Source: Caldifarciminota bacterium (GTDB lineage Bacteria; Hydrothermota; UBA3073). From it: a stretch of 64,000 nucleotides of DNA. The stretch covers positions 1 through 64,000 of the forward strand of contig JAUWGP010000005.1 of the NCBI GenBank assembly GCA_030606335.1. Direction: 5' to 3'. The notes under the pieces are model-generated. The model ran no database searches. It saw nothing but the letters and a program-made list of their open reading frames with translations, and was not told the DNA's origin. A program made the translations under genes and the position numbers. Below, one piece after another: positions 34,544 to 45,600 of this stretch (positions are counted from its first letter, which is position 1; every line of letters starts with the position of its first letter).

Positions 34544-36013
34544 ATGAGTAAAACCATTACTGTACCTCTTTGGATATTCATCTCCTTCGTTTCACTCTAT
34601 ACCCTTACTATGAGTGGACACATATATTCATATGATGATGTTATCAAACTTAAAGTTACGAAAAGCATTATTGAGAGAAGAACAATAGCTATTGGTGAAC
34701 CCGGTGAAGATAAGATGGTCTATTCACCTTTTCCTATAGGTCCTTCGATTGCTTACATACCATTATATCTACTTGGGGGATTTATCTCTTCACATAATTC
34801 TTCCTTTCCAGCAGAAGAGATTACTGAGTTCTGTGTATCCTGGTATAATATTCCGATAACAGCGCTGATTATTGTGTTTTTCTATTTTTTACTCATAGAT
34901 GTAGGATATAATAAAAAGAGTAGTCTACTAGCCGGTGTAATACTGGGTTTGGGAACTCAATTATGGCCTTATTCAAAACAGTTATGGTCAGAGCCTACAG
35001 TTGCACTTTTATTAATTATCAGTCTCATAATATTCAATAAGTATAAGAGAATGCCGTGTGTGTCCAAAGCACTTTTTCTGGGTATTTTTGTTGGCCTTTG
35101 CGGATGTTTTAGACCTGAAACAATAATATGTGGTATTCCTTTTATTGTTGCAGTTTGTGTTATACCAAAGAACACAAGATTTGATAAAAGATTGATATAC
35201 CTTGTGTCTTTTATAATAGGAATAGCAATCTTCTACTCCTCAAACTTTATTTATAACTATGCTCGATATAACAGTTTTTTTAACTTTGGATATTCAACAT
35301 CTACTGACAAACTAACTTCAGTTACTACCTATTTTAGTATTAAAATCTTAGAAAGAATTGGACGATTAATTTTCAGTTTAAGTAAAAGTATATTCATATT
35401 TTCTATACCTATTATTTGTTTTTTCTTTTCTATCAAGAAATTTTATTCAGAAAATAAGATACTTACATTTGTAATAACTTCTATAATTATCATTGTTTTA
35501 GGTTTTTTCTGTCTTCTTGGTAGTTCCACCTGGGCATGGGGAAACAGATATTTTGTATACATAATTCCTCTTTTCATGCTGCCAGTAGTGAGCTTGATCC
35601 AAAATTCTTTACAAAGAATCAGGACATTGGTATGGTTAATGTTTATGATCGGATTGTTAATTAATGTATTGGGTGTTTCTGTTAGCCATACAGTAGTTAT
35701 GGAGAAAATACTTAAAGAGGAGGGAGAAGATGTTCTAAGGAAGTCCTATTCTGCTGTTCTTCCTCATCCTGAATATAGTATGCTTTACAGGACAGGCAAG
35801 GAGTTCATCTATTACCTGAGCTGGGACAACCTAAAACCTTCAGATGACCTCACAGATACCGAGATAAGATACAACACATTTGATTTCTGGTTTACACTTG
35901 GATATTTCAAAGGAGTCCCATTATTCCTGATAGTTATAGGTTTGTTTTTATGTATAAGCGTTATGGGTATATCTATTTGGAGATTAATAAAAGCATTACA
36001 ACCTCATATGTGA
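34544..36013 (+). CDS. GT-C-like multi-pass membrane protein (GT39-type)
   Basis: The 489-residue product has about twelve hydrophobic segments. The first periplasmic loop contains GHIYSYDDVIKLKVTKSII near 26-44, with the Asp pair expected at a GT-C active site, and later GTQLWPYSKQLWSEP, a pattern shared with the protein at 23230 (TPVWWYSKALFPES). The two are thus paralogues. Likely a lipid-linked-sugar glycosyltransferase. Confidence 0.7.
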   Translation: MSKTITVPLWIFISFVSLYTLTMSGHIYSYDDVIKLKVTKSIIERRTIAIGEPGEDKMVYSPFPIGPSIAYIPLYLLGGFISSHNSSFPAEEITEFCVSWYNIPITALIIVFFYFLLIDVGYNKKSSLLAGVILGLGTQLWPYSKQLWSEPTVALLLIISLIIFNKYKRMPCVSKALFLGIFVGLCGCFRPETIICGIPFIVAVCVIPKNTRFDKRLIYLVSFIIGIAIFYSSNFIYNYARYNSFFNFGYSTSTDKLTSVTTYFSIKILERIGRLIFSLSKSIFIFSIPIICFFFSIKKFYSENKILTFVITSIIIIVLGFFCLLGSSTWAWGNRYFVYIIPLFMLPVVSLIQNSLQRIRTLVWLMFMIGLLINVLGVSVSHTVVMEKILKEEGEDVLRKSYSAVLPHPEYSMLYRTGKEFIYYLSWDNLKPSDDLTDTEIRYNTFDFWFTLGYFKGVPLFLIVIGLFLCISVMGISIWRLIKALQPHM

Positions 36014-36263
36014 ACAAAAATAGTGAATATTATCTTCGCATATTTAAATATGCAAACATTTGAATAGTTGCAGAAACTCAAATATCGTTCGATTTAAGAC
36101 TGTTAACGGAAATGTTTTTTATAGAATAAAAAATACTAGGGTGAAAGAACTGATATTATCTGCTGAAGCAAGTGTTTGATAGGTATAAATCTTCTAATGT
36201 TTGAATATTAGCATCTTCAAATGTTTGAAGATTGGAAGATGGATTTTGGTTGTTGGTGGTGTT
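36014..36263. other. AT-rich intergenic region
   Basis: It includes short direct repeats (TGTTTGAATATT / TGTTTGAAGATT at 36198-36235). No promoter of the consensus type is seen. Confidence 0.4.
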
Positions 36264-37007
36264 ATGGATAAAAAGAAAAGAGAATTAGAACGAAGTTTTT
36301 TTGATAGGCTTTCTGAGGATATACAAAAGGTTGAATTACCTAAAGCTTTAGATTCTTATACCAAATCCGCATATAGAATACTTGGTGACCTGCATGGAAA
36401 AAGGATTCTTGATATGGGATGTGGAGATGGTACAAATACATATACTATGGCAGCAAAGGCAAGTTACGTCTTTGGAATAGATATTTCACTGGGGATGTTA
36501 AAGCGAGCAAAAACCTTTAAGGAAGATAGAAAAAATGTTTCTTTTTTTGAAATGGACTTAGAAATTATGGGTTTTAAAGATGGTGTATTTGACTTAATAT
36601 TTGGCAGTTATATCTTGCATCATGTAGACATCATATATAGTTTGAGAGAGGTTTGCCGTGTTTTAAAAAAAGGAGGTATTGGCGTCTTTATTGAGAACTT
36701 TGCATTCAATCCAATCATTATCTTTTTTCGAAGATACTTTACAGGAAGGTTTGGTATTCCAAGATATGGAACTGTAAGTGAACATCCCCTTACACACAGA
36801 GATTTAATGGTTGCTGAATCTTTATTTTATAGAATAGAAATCAGAAATCCTGATTTAAACTTTATGAAACTCCTGGATCGTCAGATATTCAAATATCGTT
36901 ATCCTACCATCTCAAATGTTTGTAATATATTTGATAGTTGGATATATCATTCATTCAAGGGGTTAAGAAAATTTTCATACACACATATATTACTGTTGCA
37001 GAAGTAA
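36264..37007 (+). CDS. SAM-dependent methyltransferase (type 11)
   Basis: The 247-residue class-I methyltransferase has motif I ILDMGCGDGTNT near 48-59, the acidic strand-2 end in VFGIDISLGMLK and the post-I DLIFGSYILHHV motif. This subgroup methylates small molecules or sugars; within this locus a glycan or glycolipid methylation is plausible, including a chain-terminating modification read by Wzt-C. That role is inference. The ATG at 36264 is chosen; the longer frame begins with a TTG inside repeat-like sequence. Confidence 0.85.
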   Translation: MDKKKRELERSFFDRLSEDIQKVELPKALDSYTKSAYRILGDLHGKRILDMGCGDGTNTYTMAAKASYVFGIDISLGMLKRAKTFKEDRKNVSFFEMDLEIMGFKDGVFDLIFGSYILHHVDIIYSLREVCRVLKKGGIGVFIENFAFNPIIIFFRRYFTGRFGIPRYGTVSEHPLTHRDLMVAESLFYRIEIRNPDLNFMKLLDRQIFKYRYPTISNVCNIFDSWIYHSFKGLRKFSYTHILLLQK

Positions 37008-37108
37008 TTTTTTAAATGCAGATTAACCTCGATTTATGACATTATAGATTACATACAATTAAGCATTTATCTTTTTCAAAAAGCTATTTATTCAGCGAGT
37101 TATTACAT

Positions 37109-38230
37109 ATGAAAAAGGTTCTAATTATAACACCTGATTTCCCACCTTTAAAAGGGGGAATTCAGTCATTGCTCTGGAACGTAGCGAGTAATATCAAAGG
37201 CTTATATATAATAGTGATTGCACCACATTGTATAGGTGATAGTGATTTTGACAGCAAGACGCATATAAGGATAATCCGCACAAACCCAAACAGGATATTA
37301 TTTTTAGTTCAATCGCTTCTATATGCTACCTTTCTATTGCCTGATATTGTGTTTTGTGGACATATAGTAACTGTACCTGTAGGCCTGATTTTAAGGTGGT
37401 TTTTAAATAAGCCTTTTGTTGTGTCCACCTATGCGCTTGAGATAATGACAAGGAGAAGAGAAAGGATATACTCTTTTTTTCTCCATTATGCTAAGAAAAT
37501 TATTACTATCAGCGGATTTACTAAGAATAGATTGGTTTATCTGGGAGTAGAGAAATCCAGTATTGAGATAATCCCACCATCTGTAGATACCGAAAGATTT
37601 AGGCCTGGAATTGGAACCAGATTATTAAAAAAGAGGTTTAGTTTAGATAAAAAGAAGATTCTTCTCACAGTTGGTAGAATGGATAGAGAAGAGAGATACA
37701 AAGGTCATGACAGTGTAATAAATATTTTATCATATATTCTAAAAAAGCATCCAGAGGTTGTTTATCTCATAGTTGGAGATGGAGATGATATGGATAGATT
37801 AAGAAGTCTTGCTATAGAGAATAGAGTGGGTGAGAATGTAATCTTCACAGGAAAGGTGACAGAAGAAGAACTGCCTGTCTACTATAATCTGTGCGATTTA
37901 TTTGTTATGCCATCAAAGAAAATAAGTATGAAAGATTCAGTAAAGGCAGAGGGATTTGGTATAGTCTTCCTTGAGGCAGGAGCATCTTGTAAACCTGTGA
38001 TTGGTGGAAAGTCTGGGGGAATTATAGATGTAGTAGTAGATAGGATAACAGGAATTCTTGTTGAGCCAGATAATCCAGAAGAGTTGAAAAACGCTGTAAT
38101 AGAGTTACTGGAGGATACCAGTTTAAGGAGAAGTTTTGGAAACAATGCAAGGAAAAGAATAGAGAGAAAATACTCCATAGAAAAGATAGTAGAGCATACA
38201 GAAAATCTTTTACTCTCTATTTCAACATAG
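37109..38230 (+). CDS. GT4 glycosyltransferase
   Basis: The 373-residue enzyme begins MKKVLIITPDFPPLKGGIQSLLW, typical of the PimB/WbaZ-like GT4 group that has often been linked to mannosyl transfer. The donor domain has LLTVGRMDREERYKGHD and the signature AEGFGIVFLEAGASCKPVIGG. The substrate is not determinable. Confidence 0.92.
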   Translation: MKKVLIITPDFPPLKGGIQSLLWNVASNIKGLYIIVIAPHCIGDSDFDSKTHIRIIRTNPNRILFLVQSLLYATFLLPDIVFCGHIVTVPVGLILRWFLNKPFVVSTYALEIMTRRRERIYSFFLHYAKKIITISGFTKNRLVYLGVEKSSIEIIPPSVDTERFRPGIGTRLLKKRFSLDKKKILLTVGRMDREERYKGHDSVINILSYILKKHPEVVYLIVGDGDDMDRLRSLAIENRVGENVIFTGKVTEEELPVYYNLCDLFVMPSKKISMKDSVKAEGFGIVFLEAGASCKPVIGGKSGGIIDVVVDRITGILVEPDNPEELKNAVIELLEDTSLRRSFGNNARKRIERKYSIEKIVEHTENLLLSIST

Positions 38231-38314
38231 GTTATTTAGCCCCTGCTGGTTCATTTGACCTTTAATATAGCAGGTTTCAGCAGTCTTTCCTGGAACTACT
38301 ATTAGAAAATTTTC

Positions 38315-38343
38315 TTGACAAGTTAACCAAAAAATGGTATAAT
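38315..38343 (+). promoter_or_regulatory. Consensus promoter inside the polysaccharide locus
   Basis: TTGACA (38315-38320), 17 bp, TATAAT (38338-38343), 30 bp before the GT2 start at 38373. The mRNA leader would be only about 20 nt. It separates the locus into at least two transcription units. Confidence 0.88.
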
Positions 38344-38372
38344 AGACCCATTGGAATATTTTTTATCTTCCT

Positions 38373-39323
38373 ATGTATAGAGAAAAATCCATATGTATTG
38401 TTATCCCTGCCTATAATGAGGAAAAACTTATAGGAAAGGTTATTGAGACAATGCCTGATTTCGTTGATAGGATTATTGTAGTTGATGATAGGAGTAGAGA
38501 CCATACAGTCGAGATTGTGCATTCATATAAGCAAAGGGCTCCTGAGAGAATAATAATAATTGGACATGAAAAGAATCAGGGTGTGGGCGGTTCAATAGTC
38601 ACGGGCTATAAATGGGCAAGAGATAATAATATGGATGTCACCTGTGTTATGGCAGGTGATGCACAGATGAATCCGGATGACCTTATACCCCTTATAGAGC
38701 CTGTTATAAGTGGTGAAGTTGATTATACAAAGGGTAATAGACTATTTACACCTGATTCATGGAATAATATACCAAAGGTGAGATTTCTTGGGAATTCTAT
38801 ACTTTCCCTACTTACTAAAATAGCATCAGGATACTGGCATGTAGCCGATACTCAATGTGGTTATACTGCTGTCTCTTTAAGAGTATTAAGAACATTGGAT
38901 CTGGATAATATTTATAGGAGGTTTGGGGTACCAAATGATATACTGGTAAGATTAAATGTTCATAGCTTTAAGGTTAGAGATATTCAAATACTACCAGTCT
39001 ATAGAATTGGTGAGAAATCAGCAATGTGGATTCCTAAGGCAGTTTTTAGTATATCCTGGCTGCTCTTAAGACGTTTTTTCTGGAGATTAAAGGAGAAATA
39101 TATTATCAGAGATTTTCACCCTCTTGTATTCTTTTATACTCTTGCGATATTTCTTATATTAGCCTGTCTTCCACTTGGGATTAGAATGGTGGTAATGTGG
39201 ATAGGAAATGGTATAATCCCTAAAGTGAATGCTCTTGCATTAATGTTCTCTTTTGTAGCGGGTCTTCAGTCCCTATTCTTTGCAATGTGGTTTGATATGG
39301 AATATAATAGGGACTTAAGGTAG
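38373..39323 (+). CDS. GT2 glycosyltransferase with C-terminal membrane anchor (polyprenyl-phosphate type)
   Basis: The 316-residue product has IVIPAYNEEKLIGKVI at the start, VVDDRSRDHT, the D-x-D-like AGDAQMNPDD near 95 and two hydrophobic segments near 255-310. This is the layout of dolichyl- or undecaprenyl-phosphate mannosyl/glucosyl transferases, which make lipid-linked donors. Such a donor is what the two GT-C-like proteins in the locus would use. It has its own promoter. Confidence 0.87.
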   Translation: MYREKSICIVIPAYNEEKLIGKVIETMPDFVDRIIVVDDRSRDHTVEIVHSYKQRAPERIIIIGHEKNQGVGGSIVTGYKWARDNNMDVTCVMAGDAQMNPDDLIPLIEPVISGEVDYTKGNRLFTPDSWNNIPKVRFLGNSILSLLTKIASGYWHVADTQCGYTAVSLRVLRTLDLDNIYRRFGVPNDILVRLNVHSFKVRDIQILPVYRIGEKSAMWIPKAVFSISWLLLRRFFWRLKEKYIIRDFHPLVFFYTLAIFLILACLPLGIRMVVMWIGNGIIPKVNALALMFSFVAGLQSLFFAMWFDMEYNRDLR

Positions 39324-39417
39324 AATTGGATTAATTAAAATTGCTTAATTTATTAACAATACACATTATTTACTATTTAATAACTTATAATGATGCAACA
39401 CCTTTGGGCTTTTTTTT

Positions 39418-40458
39418 ATGAAAATTCTTATAGATGTCGGTCATCCAGCTCATGTGCATTTATTTAGGAATGCAGCTTTCGAATTTGAGAAACAGGGACA
39501 CAGGATATTCTGGACAGCAAGAGAAAAAGATGTAACGCTCTATCTTCTAAAACATTATGGAGTGAAATTTGATGTAGCGAGTAAGGCACGAGCAGGTTTG
39601 GTGGGTCTTTTTAGAGAATTGGTTGAACACGACTACGGAGTATACAAAATAGCTAAAAGGGAAAAGTTTAATTTATTACTTGGATGTTCTGTTAGTATAG
39701 CGCATGTTAGTAAATTCATCAAGGGGAGATCTATTGTTTTCAATGACGACGATGCTAAATGTGTAAAAATTTTCGCTTCTATTTCCTATCCTTTTGCAGA
39801 TACCATAGTTACACCAGATTGCCTTATAAATGATAATTTTGGTAGAAAACATATAAAATACGAAAGTTATCACTCGCTGGCATACCTGCACCCCAATCGT
39901 TTTTCCCCGAATCCTGATGTTTTAAATGAAATTGGTTGTAGTGAAAATGAAGTATATTTTCTACTAAGATTTGTAAACCTTGAAGCTGCACATGATATCG
40001 GCCATAAAGGAATAGAGTATAATTTTAAAAAGAAATTGATAAAGAGGCTTTCTAAATATGGTAAAGTTTTTATATCCAGTGAGGGTATAATAGAAGAAGA
40101 ATTTGTAAAATATGCCATAAGGGTTCACCCGGAAAAAATTCATGATGTTCTATATTATGCTACACTTTATATAGGAGATAGTCAGACAATGACTGCTGAG
40201 GCTGCGGTTCTTGGAACTCCTGCAATCAGATGTAATTCATTTGTAGGTAAAATCTCTTATTTAGAAGAATTAGAACATAAATACGGCTTAACATACGGGT
40301 TTTTACCCTCAGAAAAAGATAAGATGTTAGACAAGATAAGTAAGTTGTTGAGTATGAAAAATTTATCTATAGAATGGCATAAAAGGCGTAGGCAAATGCT
40401 GTCTGAAAAGTTAGATTTGACCTCATGGTTGGTGGATTTTATTTTAAACTATACATAA
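39418..40458 (+). CDS. DUF354-family protein
   Basis: The 346-residue protein starts MKILIDVGHPAHVHLFRNAA, the family hallmark, and has an E-x-x-x-L-type C-terminal GDSQTMTAEAAVLGTPAI resembling the donor end of GT-B folds and of UDP-GlcNAc 2-epimerases. DUF354 genes occur in archaeal and bacterial polysaccharide loci; their reaction is not established. The ATG directly follows a T-run. Confidence 0.88.
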   Translation: MKILIDVGHPAHVHLFRNAAFEFEKQGHRIFWTAREKDVTLYLLKHYGVKFDVASKARAGLVGLFRELVEHDYGVYKIAKREKFNLLLGCSVSIAHVSKFIKGRSIVFNDDDAKCVKIFASISYPFADTIVTPDCLINDNFGRKHIKYESYHSLAYLHPNRFSPNPDVLNEIGCSENEVYFLLRFVNLEAAHDIGHKGIEYNFKKKLIKRLSKYGKVFISSEGIIEEEFVKYAIRVHPEKIHDVLYYATLYIGDSQTMTAEAAVLGTPAIRCNSFVGKISYLEELEHKYGLTYGFLPSEKDKMLDKISKLLSMKNLSIEWHKRRRQMLSEKLDLTSWLVDFILNYT

Positions 40459-40530
40459 AAAGTGTTACGGAATATAAATATTCAATAATTTCAATTGTCA
40501 TATCTTTATTCGATAATCTGTTTTTGATAT

Positions 40531-41436
40531 ATGAATCGTTCAATGATAAAAAGAGTTATTTCCTTTGCTATAATAATGTTGGCCTTTTATTTCCTGGGTC
40601 GAGTATTAGTTCGAAACTGGCAGAAGGTAGATACAGATTATATTTCATTCAATTCCCTAAACCTTATATTTTCATATATACTTCTAATAGTATCCTGTCT
40701 TCTATCTTTTCAGATATGGCGTTTAATTTTACATTTTTTAGGTGAGAATATTACTTATTTCGAGGCATTCAGTATTATATCAGTAAGCAGGATTGCTAAA
40801 TATATACCTGGTAAAATCTGGGGACCTATTGGTAGATTGTATCTTGCTAAGAATGTTGGTATATCATATGAAACGGGTTTTACAAGTATAATATTAGAAG
40901 ATTCACTAAATGTTCTTTCAGGGTTATTTGTTTTCTTTATATGTTTACCTTTTGTAAGAAGTAATTTGATTGCATCGGTGTATTTTTATTACATCATACC
41001 CATTTTTATCTTACTTTTAATCTTTATTCATCCATCGATATGGGGACGATTTATTAATCTTTTACTTCGTAAGTTTAATAAACAGCAAGTTTATATAGCT
41101 ATAAGGTATCCCAAGGTTTTATTACTCCTGTCATTCTATATTTTTGTGCGTTTAATACATAGTCTTGGTTTTTTTTATCTTATAAAATCTTTTTATTTTA
41201 TTGGGTCAGATTCATTATTACCTGTTATGGGTTTTTATTCACTTGCTTGTGTGATAGGTTTATTGATTTTTATTTTACCTGCTGGACTTGGAGCAAAAGA
41301 GGGTTCATTATCTTTTTTCCTCTCACTCGAAATACCGGCTTCTGTGGGAGTTCTATGTGCATTACTTGCACGTATATGGTTTGTTAGTGTTGAGATTTGT
41401 CTATTTCTTTTTTCCTTCAGGAAGGTTAAGATATAA
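40531..41436 (+). CDS. LPG-synthase-TM/UPF0104 membrane protein
   Basis: The 301-residue protein has about eight membrane segments and the family motif YIPGKIWGPIGRLYLAK near 91-107. It also has the late LPAGLGAKEGSLSFFLSL, the conserved loop seen in AglD/MprF-N-like proteins. The family includes flippases and proteins attaching or moving lipid-linked groups. In this context a glycolipid flippase or accessory role is likely but not shown. Confidence 0.85.
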   Translation: MNRSMIKRVISFAIIMLAFYFLGRVLVRNWQKVDTDYISFNSLNLIFSYILLIVSCLLSFQIWRLILHFLGENITYFEAFSIISVSRIAKYIPGKIWGPIGRLYLAKNVGISYETGFTSIILEDSLNVLSGLFVFFICLPFVRSNLIASVYFYYIIPIFILLLIFIHPSIWGRFINLLLRKFNKQQVYIAIRYPKVLLLLSFYIFVRLIHSLGFFYLIKSFYFIGSDSLLPVMGFYSLACVIGLLIFILPAGLGAKEGSLSFFLSLEIPASVGVLCALLARIWFVSVEICLFLFSFRKVKI

Positions 41437-41465
41437 TTATTATAATAGTATAGTGTAGTGGTGAA

Positions 41466-42638
41466 ATGAGAGCCAAAAGAATATTAATATCTGCATATAT
41501 AGGTTCGGCTAATGTAGGTGATGAGGCAATTATTTCCTCAATAATCTCTCAAATAAGGAGTAAAATAGAACCTGTTAAAATTACCGTATTTTCGTTAAAT
41601 CCGTCCCATACCTCATCATCGTTTGGAGTCAGGGTCTTTTCGTCTTGGTCGATATTAAGGGTAGTATATGAAATATTCAAAACTGATGTATATATTTGTG
41701 GAGGAGGGGGAATAGTCCAGGATGAAACCAGTATATTTAGCTTACCACTGGTACTCTGGAAACCTTATTTAGCATCTTTACTTAACAAGAAAGTAATGTT
41801 TTATGCAATTGGGATAGGACCATTGAAAAACAATTTTGGAAAAATACTCACAAGATTCGTTTTAGAAAAATCTTCTAAAATTTCTGTTAGAGATACCGAT
41901 TCAAAGAAGTTGCTTATAAGTGTAGGTATAAAAAATAGCAAAATAATTATAGCTGCAGATTCGGCAATTAACCTAAAGCCTTGTGGATGTCAAGATGCAT
42001 GCCAAATAATGGAGATAGAAAAAATACCCACAGATAAAAAACTTATTGCAGTCTGCTTGCGTTATTGGTTTTACAAGGGTAAAGGAATTCCAAATAGTAT
42101 TTTCGAAAGGCGTGCTTTCGCTAAAGGGAAGCATTTGGAAAGTTACTATAATTTTATTAGAGAAACAGCAAAGACGCTCGATTCAATAATTGAGAGTTAC
42201 GATGTCAATTTTCTATTCATACCTTTCTACTATGGGAGAGATGTTAAGATACATAATGATATTATTGATAATTTGGTTCATCAAGAAAGGGTCTATCGTA
42301 TACTAAGGAGATATAAGGCTTCAGAGATTTTGGGTATAATTAGTAATGTACATTTTGTTATTGGCATGAGATTACACTCACTTATTTTTGCTACTATAGC
42401 CAAAGTACCCATGATAGCCATTAAATATAGTGAGAAAATAGAAAGCTTTATGAAGCTTATTGATTTATCTCAATATCAATTAGAGTTGGAATATTTTACT
42501 GCTGAGACTTTTTTTCAAAAATTTCGTATGACCTGGAAAGATTATGAGAATATAAAAGGACGCATGGAAGATTGTATAAAACCATTAAGGACGTTAGAGT
42601 ATTTAAATATGAGTAATTTGTTAACTCTTATTAGATAG
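41466..42638 (+). CDS. Polysaccharide pyruvyltransferase (CsaB-like)
   Basis: The 390-residue product has an N-terminal ISAYIGSANVGDEAII and the glycine-rich CGGGGIVQD at 78-86, then VIGMRLHSLIFATIAKVPMIAI near 298-319, all characteristic of the pyruvyl transferase family. CsaB-type enzymes ketalise glycans with pyruvate from PEP, creating the site bound by S-layer-homology domains. No SLH protein is in the window. Residues CGCQDACQI near 177 look like an unusual Cys-rich insert. Confidence 0.88.
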   Translation: MRAKRILISAYIGSANVGDEAIISSIISQIRSKIEPVKITVFSLNPSHTSSSFGVRVFSSWSILRVVYEIFKTDVYICGGGGIVQDETSIFSLPLVLWKPYLASLLNKKVMFYAIGIGPLKNNFGKILTRFVLEKSSKISVRDTDSKKLLISVGIKNSKIIIAADSAINLKPCGCQDACQIMEIEKIPTDKKLIAVCLRYWFYKGKGIPNSIFERRAFAKGKHLESYYNFIRETAKTLDSIIESYDVNFLFIPFYYGRDVKIHNDIIDNLVHQERVYRILRRYKASEILGIISNVHFVIGMRLHSLIFATIAKVPMIAIKYSEKIESFMKLIDLSQYQLELEYFTAETFFQKFRMTWKDYENIKGRMEDCIKPLRTLEYLNMSNLLTLIR

Positions 42639-42644
42639 TATAGT

Positions 42645-45600
42645 ATGATTTTTGGATCTATAATGTATAAAAGTAGAACAACATTAATAATTGTTTTGTT
42701 ATATCCATTATTACATACTATATCGCTTTTTGGTGCTACGTGGACTCAGTCTGTATGGGCGATTCCTGAGAATGTTTTTTTCGAGGATACAACGTTCTAC
42801 CTCATATCCAGGAACATTAATTCCATTCATGATTATTCCTGTTTAACCCTTTCAATATCAACAACTTTACAGGTGCTACAGATGGGTCAAAATATCAATA
42901 TAAGGGATTTTGAGCGTGTTCAGGACACTCTGATTTACTTGTGCACAGGCGATGATTCTGTATGTGTTTACAAATCATCAGATGAGGGCGACTCCTGGCA
43001 AAGGGTTTTTTCATATGACGGTTGGCAATCGGCGTATTCAATGTTATGGGATAATGATACATATTTATATCTTGGCATTGAACATACTACTTTGCCTGAT
43101 GGATATTTGAAGAGGTCGGGTGATATGGGTTATACCTGGCCAGGTAGTAGTGCCATGGTGGGTGTCGAAAAGATCCATAGTATATTGAGGATGAATGATT
43201 TGATATATGCGGGAGGTGGAGACAGTGTAGCAATAGTATATACTGGGAGTATGGACAATTGGATGGAAAACTATTTTGATGATAATGCTATACTTGCACT
43301 ATACTCTTTTTCTGACACACTCATATTAGCCTGCACAGGTTATGAAAATGGTTTAGTTTATAAGTCTAATGATAATGGAAATACATGGATAGAGTGTAGT
43401 GATCTACCCGGTGCGAAGTCAGTTTTTTGTCTTTCTATAGGTGGAGATTCAGCCGTATATGCCGGTACAGATACAAGCGGAATTGTATACAAAACCATAG
43501 ATACAGGAGATACATGGGCTGAATGTGGTGATTTACCATTTGCTGAGAAAGTCCGCTCACTGATATTTATCCCTGAAAATTCAGTGCTTATAGCTGGATG
43601 TGAGTGTGTTGATGATACAGCAAGAGCCTATATTTCAATGGATAATGGTACATCCTGGATTCCATTTGGTACTTTACCAGGTGCCTTATCTACATACTGT
43701 TTACTCTATACTTATCACAGTTCACTCCTTGCAGGAACAGACTTTGATGGTGCTATCTTCAGAATGGTCGGTTTTGACTCAACTGGATGGCTTATCTCAT
43801 CTCTATATAACACCAGGGTAGATAATGGTAGTACTCAATTCGGGATAATGTCCTGGAATGCGGAAGAAAACGAGCAGCAGATAATATTACGAGTTAGAAC
43901 ATTTCCACCAGGAATTGATTCTATCACGCTTGACTCCCTTGCACAAGATACACTGTGGTTGGACTGTGATACAATTGTAAATGGGCAGGACATATCAGAT
44001 ATAGGTTCAGTGAATGATGGTGACCAGTTTATCCAATACAGGATTGACCTGCTTACCGATGATCCTTATCATACACCTATATTTGAAGAGATAGAAATTG
44101 AGTATTTTTCTGATACTATAGGTGCGCATCTCACAGGTGCTATAGCATATGGTGGAGAAATTTTTGAGGGAGATAGTGTAGCACCCAATGATAGGATTGT
44201 AATTTCCTTTGATGAACCAACCAATCTTTTTATTCCTGATGCAAATAATATAGATTCAATACTGAAACTCTCCTCTGATCATACTTGGCTGGATAGTATG
44301 GGTTATCTTGGAACGATCAATTGGACTTTAGATAGTGTGATTATGACCATATATCTTGGTGGTGCAATATGGAATAATATGGTTGCACCTGGTGATACTA
44401 TATTTTTACAGCCTATTGGTATTGGAGATAAATGGTTAAATTATGATACCTCTTCGTGTATTATTACAGGAACATTTGCTCCCTTCATCGATTCTATTGT
44501 TGCATATGAGTATATTGATTCCATTGAAGGAATTGACAATGATGATTATGTGATGCTTTACTTTTCCAAGCGAACAAATATGCCTGATATTGGGGATTCT
44601 CTTATCGACAGTATACTTGCTGTAAAATCAGGAGATTCAAACAAGACCTGGTTATCTGGAGATGGAAACATTAGAGCAATCCACTGGGATTCCATTGGTT
44701 TTACCCTCACCTGCTCGTTATGTGTTGATGGAGGAAAACCTACAATCTCTACAGGAGATTCTGTGTTTCCTGATGGAGAAACAATAAGGGATAAATTCAA
44801 TAAATACCCGGTATTATCTCCATGTGTTATAACAGGAGATTTTGGAGACTATGGACCAGTAATAGATTCAGTACTCGCCTTCTTTGATTCAATTCCTTTA
44901 CAACCCTATGATGATGACTGGGTGATTCTATTTTTCAATGAAGAGACAAATGTACCAGATTTAGATGCCTTAAATATAGATGATGTACTCAGTCTTTCAG
45001 GAGGAAATTCCTGGAATATAGATTCTTCCTATTTTGTAAATACCTGTTGGTCACTTGACAGTACAATTTTATTGGTAAACTGGTGGGAAATAGGCATAGA
45101 GGACACGGTCAGTCGACAGTTACCAATTACCAGTTACCTATATCAGAACTTTCCCAATCCGTTTTTATTCAATACAGTGATTATTTATGCAATTGGTTGT
45201 AAGCAGTATAAAGTAAGAAGGAGTGAAGGTTTAGGGATCCCTTCTTCAAACTTGACTCTTCACTCCTCACTTCTTTCTTCTCCGGTTGCTGTTGGTGATA
45301 CCATATATCCTGATTCCATTACCATTCAGGACTTAAAGGGACACCCCTGTGTGAAACCAGCAGTTATAAGAAGTGCCTATGGGAAGAAGGCAAGCAGTGT
45401 AAGGCGAGAATTTAACTTTATGGAATATGGTGATGATGCACTAAACTGCGATATTCTACTCACTACTCACTACTCACCATTTATCCCGTTGAATAAGTTT
45501 ACTATTCCATCGGGACTTACTACCTCCATCTTTATATATGACCTTGCAGGAAGGCTTGTTAGAAGGTTAGTTGATTCACCACATTCTCCTGGAATATATA

